Origin: Nocardia nova
GTDB taxonomy: Bacteria > Actinomycetota > Actinomycetes > Mycobacteriales > Mycobacteriaceae
Reading direction: 5' to 3'
Length of the DNA stretch: 64,000 bases
NCBI RefSeq assembly: GCF_002933465.1
Contig: NZ_PSZE01000017.1
Coordinates: 80,961 to 144,960 of the forward strand
The position numbers and the translations under genes are program-made. Positions 56,989 through 64,000 of the stretch are shown here, piece by piece. The notes under the pieces are model-generated. The model did no database searches and had not been told where the DNA came from. It was given only the letters and a program-made list of their open reading frames with translations. Every line of letters starts with the position of its first letter. Position 1 is the stretch's first letter.

Positions 56989-58773
56989 ATGAGTGAATCC
57001 CGTCCGGTTCAGGAACACCGCTACGACGTGGTCATCGTCGGTGCCGGTGGCGCGGGGATGCGCGCGGCGATCGAGGCCGGCCCCCGGGCTCGCACCGCCG
57101 TGCTGACCAAGCTGTACCCGACCCGTAGCCACACCGGCGCGGCCCAGGGCGGTATGTGCGCCGCGCTGGCCAACGTCGAAGAAGACAACTGGGAATGGCA
57201 CACCTTCGACACCGTCAAGGGTGGTGACTACCTGGTCGACCAGGACGCCGCGGAGATCATGGCCAAGGAGGCCATCGACGCGGTGCTGGACCTGGAGAAG
57301 ATGGGCCTGCCGTTCAACCGGACGCCCGAGGGCAAAATCGACCAGCGTCGCTTCGGCGGTCACACCCGCGACCACGGCAAGGCGCCCGTGCGCCGCGCCT
57401 GCTACGCCGCCGACCGCACCGGCCACATGATCCTGCAGACGCTCTACCAGAACTGCGTCAAGCACGACGTGGAGTTCTACAACGAGTTCTACGTCCTCGA
57501 CCTGGTGATGAGCGATACCGACCGCGGTTCGGTCGCCACCGGCGTGGTCGCCTACGAGCTGGCCACCGGTGAGATCCACGTCTTCCACGCCAAGGCGATC
57601 ATCTTCGCCACCGGCGGTTCCGGCCGGATGTACAAGACCACCTCCAACGCGCACACGCTGACCGGTGACGGTATGGCGATCGTGTTCCGCAAGGGCCTGC
57701 CGCTGGAGGACATGGAGTTCCACCAGTTCCATCCGACGGGCCTGGCCGGTCTGGGCATCCTGATCTCCGAGGCCGTCCGCGGTGAGGGCGGCATCCTGCG
57801 CAACGCCTCCGGTGAGCGCTTCATGGAGCGCTACGCCCCCACCATCAAGGACCTCGCGCCTCGCGACATCGTGGCCCGGTCGATGGTCAAGGAGGTCCTC
57901 GAGGGTCGCGGTGGCGGCCCGAACAAGGACTACGTCTTCATCGACGTGACCCACCTCGGCGAGGACGTGCTCGAGGAGAAGCTGCCCGACATCACCGAGT
58001 TCTCCCGCACCTACCTGGGTGTGGACCCGGTGAAAGAGCCGGTGCCGGTCATGCCGACCTGTCACTACGTGATGGGTGGTATCCCGACCCGCATCCGCGG
58101 TGAAGTGCTGCGCAACAACACCGACGTGGTCCCCGGCCTGTACGCCGCCGGTGAGTGCGCCTGCGTGTCGGTGCACGGCTCGAACCGCCTGGGCACCAAC
58201 TCGCTGCTGGACATCAACGTGTTCGGCCGCCGCTCGGGTATCGCCGCCGCCGAGTACGCCGCCCGCACCGAGTTCGTCGAGCTGCCGGAGAACCCGGCGC
58301 AGATGGTGCAGGACTGGCTCGCGCTGCTGCTGAGCGACCATGGCAACGAGCGGGTCGCCGACATCCGTACCGAGCTGCAGGTCACCATGGACGCCAACGC
58401 CGCGGTGTTCCGCACCGAGGAGACCCTCAAGCAGGCGCTGACCGACATCCACGCGCTCAAGGAGCGCTACCAGCACATCAGCGTGCAGGACAAGGGCAGG
58501 CGCTACAACAGCGACCTGCTCGAGGCCGTCGAGCTCGGCTTCCTGCTGGAGCTGGCCGAGGTCACCGTCGTGGGCGCGCTCAACCGCAAGGAATCGCGCG
58601 GCGGCCACGCCCGCGAGGACTACCCCGACCGCGACGACGTCAACTTCATGCGCCACACCATGGCGTACAAGCAGGTCGAGCCCGGTAAGCCGGCGGAGCT
58701 GATCGCCGACATCCAGCTCGACTTCAAGCCGGTCGTGCAGACCCGTTACGAGCCGATGGAGCGTAAGTACTGA
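56989..58773 (+). CDS. sdhA: Succinate dehydrogenase flavoprotein subunit
   Basis: A 594-residue FAD subunit that oxidises succinate to fumarate. VIVGAGGAGMRAAIEAG binds FAD, and SHTGAAQGGMCAALAN carries the His used for covalent FAD attachment. FHQFHPTGLAG, EGGILRNASGERFMERYAP, ARSMVKEVLEGRGGG and the active-site arginine region HYVMGGIPTRIRGEVL are intact. Its stop overlaps the sdhB start (TGATG). Confidence 0.96.
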   Translation: MSESRPVQEHRYDVVIVGAGGAGMRAAIEAGPRARTAVLTKLYPTRSHTGAAQGGMCAALANVEEDNWEWHTFDTVKGGDYLVDQDAAEIMAKEAIDAVLDLEKMGLPFNRTPEGKIDQRRFGGHTRDHGKAPVRRACYAADRTGHMILQTLYQNCVKHDVEFYNEFYVLDLVMSDTDRGSVATGVVAYELATGEIHVFHAKAIIFATGGSGRMYKTTSNAHTLTGDGMAIVFRKGLPLEDMEFHQFHPTGLAGLGILISEAVRGEGGILRNASGERFMERYAPTIKDLAPRDIVARSMVKEVLEGRGGGPNKDYVFIDVTHLGEDVLEEKLPDITEFSRTYLGVDPVKEPVPVMPTCHYVMGGIPTRIRGEVLRNNTDVVPGLYAAGECACVSVHGSNRLGTNSLLDINVFGRRSGIAAAEYAARTEFVELPENPAQMVQDWLALLLSDHGNERVADIRTELQVTMDANAAVFRTEETLKQALTDIHALKERYQHISVQDKGRRYNSDLLEAVELGFLLELAEVTVVGALNRKESRGGHAREDYPDRDDVNFMRHTMAYKQVEPGKPAELIADIQLDFKPVVQTRYEPMERKY

Positions 58774-59549
58774 TGACTGCTGTAGCCGAAGCCCCGGCCG
58801 GGCAGAAGCCGGCCCCCGTGCCCGACGGGTCGACCATGGTGACGGTGAAGGTCGCCCGGTTCAACCCCGAGGACGACAAGGGCGCGCACTGGGATTCGTT
58901 CCAGGTGCCGGTCCTGCCGACCGACCGCTTCCTGAACGTGCTCATCTACATCAAGTCCTATCTGGACGGCACGCTCACCTTCCGGCGCTCCTGCGCGCAC
59001 GGTGTCTGTGGTTCCGACGCCATGCGCATCAACGGCGTGAACCGGCTGGCGTGCAAGGTGCTGATGCGCGACATGCTGCCCAAGAACGGCAAGGAGCTCA
59101 CCGTCACCGTCGAGCCGATCCGCGGCCTGCCCGTGGAGAAGGACCTCGTGGTGAACATGGAGCCGTTCTTCGACGCGTTCCGCGCGGTGAAGCCGTACCT
59201 GATCACCTCGGGTAACGCGCCGACCCGCGAGCGCATCCAATCCCAGACCGACCGGCACCGCTTCGATGACACCACCAAGTGCATCCTGTGCGCCTGCTGC
59301 ACCACCTCCTGCCCCGTGTACTGGAGCGACGGCAGCTACTTCGGCCCGGCCGCGATCGTGAACGCCCACCGCTTCATCTTCGACAGCCGCGACGAGGGCG
59401 CCCGCGAGCGTCTCGACATCCTCAACGACGTCGAAGGCGTCTGGCGCTGCCGCACCACCTTCAACTGCACCGACGCCTGCCCCCGCGGCATCGAGGTCAC
59501 CAAGGCCATCCAGGAGGTCAAGCGCGCCCTCCTGTTCGCCCGGCCCTGA
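58773..59549 (+). CDS. sdhB: Succinate dehydrogenase iron-sulfur subunit
   Basis: A 258-residue three-cluster iron-sulfur protein passing electrons from FAD to quinone. The 2Fe-2S site has RRSCAHGVCGSDAMRINGVNRLAC. The 4Fe-4S and 3Fe-4S sites have CILCACCTTSCPVYW and CRTTFNCTDACPRGI. Translationally coupled to sdhA. A strong terminator follows the stop. Confidence 0.96.
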   Translation: MTAVAEAPAGQKPAPVPDGSTMVTVKVARFNPEDDKGAHWDSFQVPVLPTDRFLNVLIYIKSYLDGTLTFRRSCAHGVCGSDAMRINGVNRLACKVLMRDMLPKNGKELTVTVEPIRGLPVEKDLVVNMEPFFDAFRAVKPYLITSGNAPTRERIQSQTDRHRFDDTTKCILCACCTTSCPVYWSDGSYFGPAAIVNAHRFIFDSRDEGARERLDILNDVEGVWRCRTTFNCTDACPRGIEVTKAIQEVKRALLFARP

Positions 59550-59568
59550 GCAGTTCGAACTCGAAAAA

Positions 59569-59600
59569 GCCGCCCGCATCGCACGATGCGGGCGGCTTTT
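59569..59600 (+). terminator. Rho-independent terminator of sdhCDAB
   Basis: A 13-bp perfect stem (59569-59581 with 59584-59596) preceded by AAAAA and followed by TTTT, 19 bases after the sdhB stop. The hairpin tip is tight, so the last pairs probably open. Confidence 0.9.
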
Positions 59601-59674
59601 CGTTTCCTAGGCAATTTGCTCAGTTTGCTGGGGGGTTTGTTGTCTGATCGGGATGGGGGTGCTTGCCTGGAGGC

Positions 59675-60559
59675 ATGTTCACCGAAGGTCAGCTGTATTC
59701 GCCGGTTACCACGGGTACCGACGGCGATGTCACGGTGCATTTGAGTGCTGAGCATCCGGGGGTGCACGATCCGGAGTACCGGGGCCGGCGCAATGCGATC
59801 GCCGCGCTGGCGCTCGCGTATCGGGAGGGCGAGCCGCTGCCTCGCATCGACTACACCGAAGAGGAGCAGCAGGTCTGGCGGATCGTCTCGACGGAGTTGA
59901 CGCGGAAACATCACACGTACGCGTCGGCGGAGGTGCTCGACGGCGCCCGGCGGCTGGCCCTGCCCGCCGACCATATTCCGCAACTGGACGAGGTGACCGC
60001 GAAATTGGTGCCGCTCACCGGTTTTCGCTATGTTCCGGCGGCGGGCCTGGTGCCGCTGCGCGAGTTCTTCGGCTCTTTCGCCGATCGAATCTTCCACTCC
60101 ACCCAGTACATTCGCCACCATTCCGCGCCGCTGTACACGCCGGAGCCGGATTCGATTCACGAAATCATCGGGCACGCAAATCAATTGGCCTCGCCGCGCT
60201 TCGCCGCGATCTATGCGGAAGCAGGCGCCGCGGTGGCCCGGCTGGAGACCGAGGCGGCGCTGAAATTCCTGGCCGACGTGTTCTGGTTCTCCATGGAATT
60301 CGGCGTGGTGCGCGAAAAGGGCGAAGTACGTTGCTACGGTGCGGGTTTGCTGTCGTCGTTCGGCGAGATCGAGGAATTCCGGCACGCCCGGATGCGTCCG
60401 CTGAACATCCACGACATGGGCACCGCGACCTACGACATCACGCATTACCAGCCGATTCTGTACTGCGCGGAGTCGATTTCCGAGATCGAGGACGTGATCG
60501 GCGGCTTCTTCGCCGGCATGACAGACGACAGCGCGGCCGCCGAGCTGGCCGCGTCCTGA
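59675..60559 (+). CDS. phhA: Phenylalanine 4-monooxygenase-like aromatic amino acid hydroxylase
   Basis: A 294-residue non-haem iron enzyme that uses a pterin and oxygen to hydroxylate phenylalanine to tyrosine. The iron ligands fit the family: His162 and His167 in SIHEIIGHANQL, and Glu208 46 residues after the first His. RYVPAAGLVPLREFFGSFADRIFHSTQYIRHHSAPLYTPEPD forms the substrate region. No regulatory ACT domain, as in other bacterial enzymes. No pterin-recycling gene is nearby. Start could also be the TTG at 59663; at 59675 GGAGG is very close to the ATG. Confidence 0.88.
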   Translation: MFTEGQLYSPVTTGTDGDVTVHLSAEHPGVHDPEYRGRRNAIAALALAYREGEPLPRIDYTEEEQQVWRIVSTELTRKHHTYASAEVLDGARRLALPADHIPQLDEVTAKLVPLTGFRYVPAAGLVPLREFFGSFADRIFHSTQYIRHHSAPLYTPEPDSIHEIIGHANQLASPRFAAIYAEAGAAVARLETEAALKFLADVFWFSMEFGVVREKGEVRCYGAGLLSSFGEIEEFRHARMRPLNIHDMGTATYDITHYQPILYCAESISEIEDVIGGFFAGMTDDSAAAELAAS

Positions 60560-60572
60560 TCGGAGGGTGGCG

Positions 60573-61226
60573 TCAGTCGCCCGACTCCGGGTCGGGGACC
60601 GCCGGCCTCAGCGGCATGCCCGCCTCCATGAATTCCACGATCCGGTCGACCTTGTCCAAATCGAGCCCCTCCCGGCCGAACGCGGTCATCATCGCCCCGA
60701 TCATCGCCCCGGAGAAGGCGCGGACCTCGAAGTCGTCCGGATCGCGGCCGACCCGGCGGGCGAGCAGCCCGGAGACCAGAGCCACGTTGCGTTCGGTCTC
60801 TTGCATGATCACGCTGCGCAGCTCGGGCTCGTTGTAGATGAGTTTCATCCGGTCCTGTTCGAACTGCCAGTCCTGCGGGTTCAGATTGTCGAAGGTGTCG
60901 CGCATCGCCTGGCGGAACGCGGCCAGTGGCGTCAGCTCCGACGGCTGGGATTCGAGGGCGTGGATCATGATCGGATCGACGTCGTCGGCCAGGACCACCT
61001 GCTCTTTGGACGGAAAGTAGCGGAAGAAGGTGCTCGGCGAGATGTCGGCGGCCTCGGCGATCTGCTCGATCGTGGTCGCCGAATATCCCTGTCGCTGAAA
61101 CAGTTTCATCGCCTCCGCGCGGATCGTGCGGCGGGTGCGCTGCTTCTTGCGTTCGCGCAGGCCCATCCGAGGCGACGTGGTCGCCCCGGAATGGGCCCGT
61201 GCGGGGGCATTCGACTCAGCCGACAT
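60573..61226 (-). CDS. TetR-family regulator of the adjacent efflux pump
   Basis: A 217-residue repressor. The helix-turn-helix lies at about residues 38-70 (EAMKLFQRQGYSATTIEQIAEAADISPSTFFRYFPSKEQVVLA). The first 25 residues are an Ala/Ser-rich tail ending in RMGLRERKKQRTRRTIR. The rest is helical. ATG at 61226 lies 11 bases inside the MFS gene end, so the two are coupled; a longer frame only reads the MFS gene in another frame. Likely represses the MFS operon. Confidence 0.88.
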   Translation of the reverse strand: MSAESNAPARAHSGATTSPRMGLRERKKQRTRRTIRAEAMKLFQRQGYSATTIEQIAEAADISPSTFFRYFPSKEQVVLADDVDPIMIHALESQPSELTPLAAFRQAMRDTFDNLNPQDWQFEQDRMKLIYNEPELRSVIMQETERNVALVSGLLARRVGRDPDDFEVRAFSGAMIGAMMTAFGREGLDLDKVDRIVEFMEAGMPLRPAVPDPESGD

Positions 61227-62886
61227 GCACCGATTCTCCCGCATCGGCGTCGGAGTGCGGGCCCGGCTCCCCGCTTCGGGTCCGGATCGCGGCGAGCAGC
61301 GCCGCCACCGCGCACACGCCGGCACACAGCCACAGCATCGCGCCCATCCCGGAGACGAAGGCCGACTGCACATGGGCGAGCATGTCGGCGTTGCCGCTGG
61401 CCCGGGCGACCGCGACGCCCGCGTTCACTCCGTCGGACATCGGCTCGTGATTGTAGGAGCCCAGGTCGGAGCGATACTGCGTGGCGAGGACGGTGCCCAG
61501 TACCGCGACGCCGATGGTGCCGCCGGCCTGACGCAGCGCTTGCAGCAGGGCCGATCCCGACCCGGCGCGCTCGGCGCCGAGCTGCCCCATCGCCATCCCC
61601 ATGGCGGCCGGCATGACCAGGCCCATCGCGAAGCCCAGGATCGTGGTCCAGGCGGCGGTGTAGCCGTAGCCGCCGCTCACCTGGGTCATGGCGCCCATGG
61701 CGAGGCCGGCGCCGAGGATCAGGAAGCCGCCACTGAGCACGATTCGCGCCCCGAGTTTCGGCAGCAATTTGTCGACCGCGCGCGTCCCGACCACCAGTCC
61801 GCCGATCAACGGCAGCAACCGCAACCCGCTACCGAGCGAATCGACGCCGAGCACCGCCTGGAAATACTGCGGAACGGTGAAGAACATGCCGAACATCGCG
61901 AAGTTCACGAAGACCGAATATGCCGTGCCCCAACGGAATCCACGGTTGGTGAACAGTGCGATATCGACCAGCGGATGCGCGATCCGACGCTGCCACCACA
62001 CGAAGCCGGTCAGCAGCGCGCCCCCGGCGACCACCGCAGCCCAGGCGGCGCCGTCACCCCACCCTTGTTCGCCGAAGCGGATGAATCCGTAGGTGAATCC
62101 CAGCATGCCCGCGGCCGAGAGCAGCACACCGGGCAGATCGATGCGGAAGGCCGAATCGCTGCGGGTCTCCGGAACCAGGAGCGCGACCGCGATCAACCCC
62201 ACCACGACCAGGGGCACGTTGATCAAGAAGACCGAACCCCACCAGAAATGGTTCAGCAGCCAGCCGCCCACGATCGGACCGAGCGGGAGGCCCAGTGCGG
62301 TGGAGCCGACCCAGATCGTCAGTGCCCGTTGCCGTTCGGTTTGATCAGGGAACAGGCCGGGCAGCACCGACATCGACAGCGGCATCATCGCGGCCGCCGC
62401 GATACCCAGTACCGCGCGAGCCGCGATCAACATCCCCGCCGAGGTCGCCAGCGCACACCACAGCGACGCCCCACCGAAGACGACCAGCGCCGCCAGCAGG
62501 AACTTCTTGCGGCCGTAGCGGTCGCCGAGCGCGCCCGCGGGCAGCATCACGGCGGCCAGCGCGAGTGTGTAGGCGGTGGTGAACCATTGCAGCGCAGCGG
62601 TATTCGCGTGCAGATCGATGGCCATGGTGGGCAGCGCGACGACCAGCACGGTGGTATCGAGGCCGATGGTGAGCATCGCGAGCCCGAGCGCACCGAGAGC
62701 GAGCCAGCGCGCCCGCCCGGCCCCCGGCCTATCGTCTCCTGGCGGACCGGCCCCGGGCGCATCGGCAGTGCGCGGCTCGCGGTCCGGCGCTGACGGCCCG
62801 GCGGTCGCTGTCGAGCTTCCGGTCTCTTCCTCTCGCGCCGCGGTCCCGGTCGATGCGGGCGCTTCCGGTGATCTCCGCAAGTTCAT
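61216..62886 (-). CDS. MFS drug-efflux transporter, DHA2 family
   Basis: A 556-residue 14-helix antiporter. A disordered hydrophilic N-terminus of about 60 residues comes first. ALGALGLAMLTIGLDTTVLVVALPTMAIDL is helix 1 with the D-x-T motif, and LPAGALGDRYGRKKFLLAALVVFGGASLWCAL is motif A. ARAVLGIAAAAMMPLSMSVLPGLFP is motif B/C region. Substrate unknown; relatives export dyes, antibiotics or methyl viologen. The AT-rich gap upstream carries a TTGACA and should hold the regulator's operator. Confidence 0.93.
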   Translation of the reverse strand: MNLRRSPEAPASTGTAAREEETGSSTATAGPSAPDREPRTADAPGAGPPGDDRPGAGRARWLALGALGLAMLTIGLDTTVLVVALPTMAIDLHANTAALQWFTTAYTLALAAVMLPAGALGDRYGRKKFLLAALVVFGGASLWCALATSAGMLIAARAVLGIAAAAMMPLSMSVLPGLFPDQTERQRALTIWVGSTALGLPLGPIVGGWLLNHFWWGSVFLINVPLVVVGLIAVALLVPETRSDSAFRIDLPGVLLSAAGMLGFTYGFIRFGEQGWGDGAAWAAVVAGGALLTGFVWWQRRIAHPLVDIALFTNRGFRWGTAYSVFVNFAMFGMFFTVPQYFQAVLGVDSLGSGLRLLPLIGGLVVGTRAVDKLLPKLGARIVLSGGFLILGAGLAMGAMTQVSGGYGYTAAWTTILGFAMGLVMPAAMGMAMGQLGAERAGSGSALLQALRQAGGTIGVAVLGTVLATQYRSDLGSYNHEPMSDGVNAGVAVARASGNADMLAHVQSAFVSGMGAMLWLCAGVCAVAALLAAIRTRSGEPGPHSDADAGESVHVG

Positions 62887-62911
62887 GACATGTCCATTCA
62901 GTTGGTTGTGT

Positions 62912-62952
62912 CTATATTTTGATAGTAGCTTTCATTTCATGGTCTCTGTCAA
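62912..62952 (-). promoter_or_regulatory. AT-rich promoter region of the MFS-tetR operon
   Basis: TTGACA (minus strand, 62947-62952) and TACTAT (62922-62927) are 19 bases apart, a slightly wide sigma-70-type pair. CTAT-ATTTTG-ATAG at 62912-62925 is a weak dyad overlapping the -10 box, a possible TetR site. Confidence 0.45.
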
Positions 62953-63006
62953 TACTTCGCGGCCGCGGGTGTTCGCGGCACCATCGCCCAGCGCCGCATA
63001 AGCTGC

Positions 63007-64000
63007 ATGTCGATGAACACCCGCATGTCCCGCACCGTCCGCTTCCGCCGATCCGGCTCGCTGGCGGCCGCCGTACTGACTGCCGGGCTGCTGGGCGCCA
63101 CCACGGTCACCGGGCTCGGCGTGGCAGACGCGGCCCCTGCGCCGCCGTCCACGCCGTTCACCACGCCGAATACGGATTCCTGCCCGAACAAGACGGCGCC
63201 GCCACCGCCGATCGATACCTCGGAGGTGCCGGCGCCCGGAAGTACGACGCCGTCGCCGCTACCGGTGCCGTCGGATCCGATCGGCGGCGACAAACTCGGG
63301 CGCTGCGGGGTGGTGGTTCCGGCGGGCGCACCGCCGGTGCCCGCCGACATCTCGGCGACCGCCTGGCTGGTCGCCGACCTCGACACCGGCAAGGTACTGG
63401 CCGCCAAGGATCCGCACGGCCGCTACCGACCGGCCTCCACGATCAAGACGCTGCTGGCCGCCGTCGCACTCCCTGCCCTGGACCCGAACCAGGTCGTGAT
63501 CGGCACCCAGGACGATGCGAATGCCGACGGCACGCGCGTCGGTATCGGCCCCGGTGGCCGCTACACCAACGACCAGCTGTTCCACGCGCTGCTGATGTGT
63601 TCCGGCAACGACGCCGCCCACGCCATCGCCACCCAGCTCGGCGGCGACGAAGCCACTGTCGCGAAGATGAACGCGATGGCAAAACAGTTGCAGGCCATGG
63701 ACACTCGCGCCGCTACCCCCTCCGGCCTGGACGGCCCCGGGATGAGCACCTCGGCCTACGATCTGGCGACGATCTTCCGCCACGACATGCAGAACCCCAC
63801 CTTCGCCAAGATCATCCACACCGAGCAGTACGACTTCCCCGGCTACCCCGCCGACCCCAAGATCCCCGACGACAAGGACCACCCCGGCTTCCCCATCGCC
63901 AACGACAACCGCCTGCTGTACGACTACGACGGCGATCTGGGCGGAAAAACCGGCTACACCGACGACGCCCGCCAAACCTTCGTGACCGCCGCCGAACGAG
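63007..64000 (+). CDS. dacB: D-alanyl-D-alanine carboxypeptidase, partial (3' end outside window)
   Basis: 331 residues of an S11-family penicillin-binding protein, open at the right edge. A basic start and a hydrophobic signal segment (about 19-42) end near ADAAPAP. A Pro/Thr-rich spacer (45-95) is followed by the serine-protease-like penicillin fold: SxxK motif STIK with Ser144 and Lys147, SGN at 199-201 and KTG at 314-316. It trims the terminal D-Ala from peptidoglycan stems in the periplasm. Start may instead be the ATG at 63013. Orthologous position to M. tuberculosis dacB1 (Rv3330). Divergent from the MFS gene. Confidence 0.92.
   Translation, partial: MSMNTRMSRTVRFRRSGSLAAAVLTAGLLGATTVTGLGVADAAPAPPSTPFTTPNTDSCPNKTAPPPPIDTSEVPAPGSTTPSPLPVPSDPIGGDKLGRCGVVVPAGAPPVPADISATAWLVADLDTGKVLAAKDPHGRYRPASTIKTLLAAVALPALDPNQVVIGTQDDANADGTRVGIGPGGRYTNDQLFHALLMCSGNDAAHAIATQLGGDEATVAKMNAMAKQLQAMDTRAATPSGLDGPGMSTSAYDLATIFRHDMQNPTFAKIIHTEQYDFPGYPADPKIPDDKDHPGFPIANDNRLLYDYDGDLGGKTGYTDDARQTFVTAAER

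Noticed and set aside
59550..59600. tRNA-like word TTCGAACTCG near the sdhB end
   Set aside because: No acceptor stem or cloverleaf around it; the sequence is a terminator hairpin with its flanks.

Overview
This is a high-GC actinobacterial chromosome segment. Its gene order closely follows the Mycobacterium tuberculosis Rv3274c-Rv3330 stretch as I remember it (fadE25, purE, purK, birA, accD5, accE5, maf, sseA, accA3, lat, lrpA, pcd, lhr, nei, glpD2, lpdA, amiA1, amiB1, deoD, pmmB, upp, add, deoA, cdd, sdhCDAB, dacB1). Mycobacterium-type acyl-CoA carboxylase subunits, EspC-type secretion targets and extra regulators and exported proteins suggest a mycolic-acid actinomycete of the Nocardia/Rhodococcus group rather than Mycobacterium itself. 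Genus is an inference. I saw no tRNA, rRNA, CRISPR array, insertion sequence or phage gene.

Layout. 1-3.2 kb: the 3' end of a drug-efflux MFS gene, a GroES-like protein, an FAD-linked oxidase and two small proteins. 3.4-7.5 kb: an acyl-CoA dehydrogenase (fadE25 type) behind a TetR gene, with two copies of one palindrome around its probable promoter, then purK-purE. 7.5-14.5 kb: GtrA, a two-component system, a PH-domain membrane protein, birA, small proteins and a membrane-anchored Ser/Thr kinase. 14.7-21.4 kb: the acyl-CoA carboxylase block (accD5, accE, maf, sseA, accA3), all on the minus strand, interrupted by a plus-strand COG2345 regulator. birA (biotin ligase), accA3 (biotin carboxylase/biotin carrier), accD5 (carboxyltransferase) and accE serve one enzyme system; accA3 and accD5 share a palindrome at an identical distance from matching -10 boxes.

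21.5-25 kb: lysine catabolism (lat, Lrp-type regulator, pcd). 25-31.6 kb: decayed gene remnants, then the DNA-repair pair lhr-nei. 31.6-40.3 kb: glycerol metabolism (glpD, glpK divergent), a PLP aminotransferase, two repeat-rich exported or anchored proteins of unknown role, and the flavoprotein quinone reductase lpdA. 40.5-48.9 kb: gamma-glutamylcyclotransferase, paired M20 amidohydrolases, an enoyl-CoA hydratase, RNase Z, and nucleoside/sugar-phosphate genes (punA, pmmB, upp).

49.0-51.4 kb is the least ordinary part: four small genes joined partly by ATGA overlaps. They encode an EspC-type type VII secretion target with a YxxxD signal, a protein joining a WXG-like domain to an NlpC/P60 hydrolase without an N-terminal signal peptide, and two YbaB-like proteins, with a hairpin-bearing direct repeat between the last two. 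This looks like a small secreted cell-wall hydrolase module sitting in an otherwise conserved housekeeping region. 51.4-59.6 kb: an acidic duplicated protein, nucleoside salvage (add, deoA, cdd) and succinate dehydrogenase sdhCDAB, with a likely IdeR/DtxR iron box in the cdd-sdhC gap. 59.6-64 kb: a phenylalanine hydroxylase, an MFS efflux pump with its TetR regulator, and the start of a D,D-carboxypeptidase that runs off the window.

Many genes begin 6-7 bases after a TANNNT hexamer and have no ribosome binding site, so leaderless transcription is probably common here.
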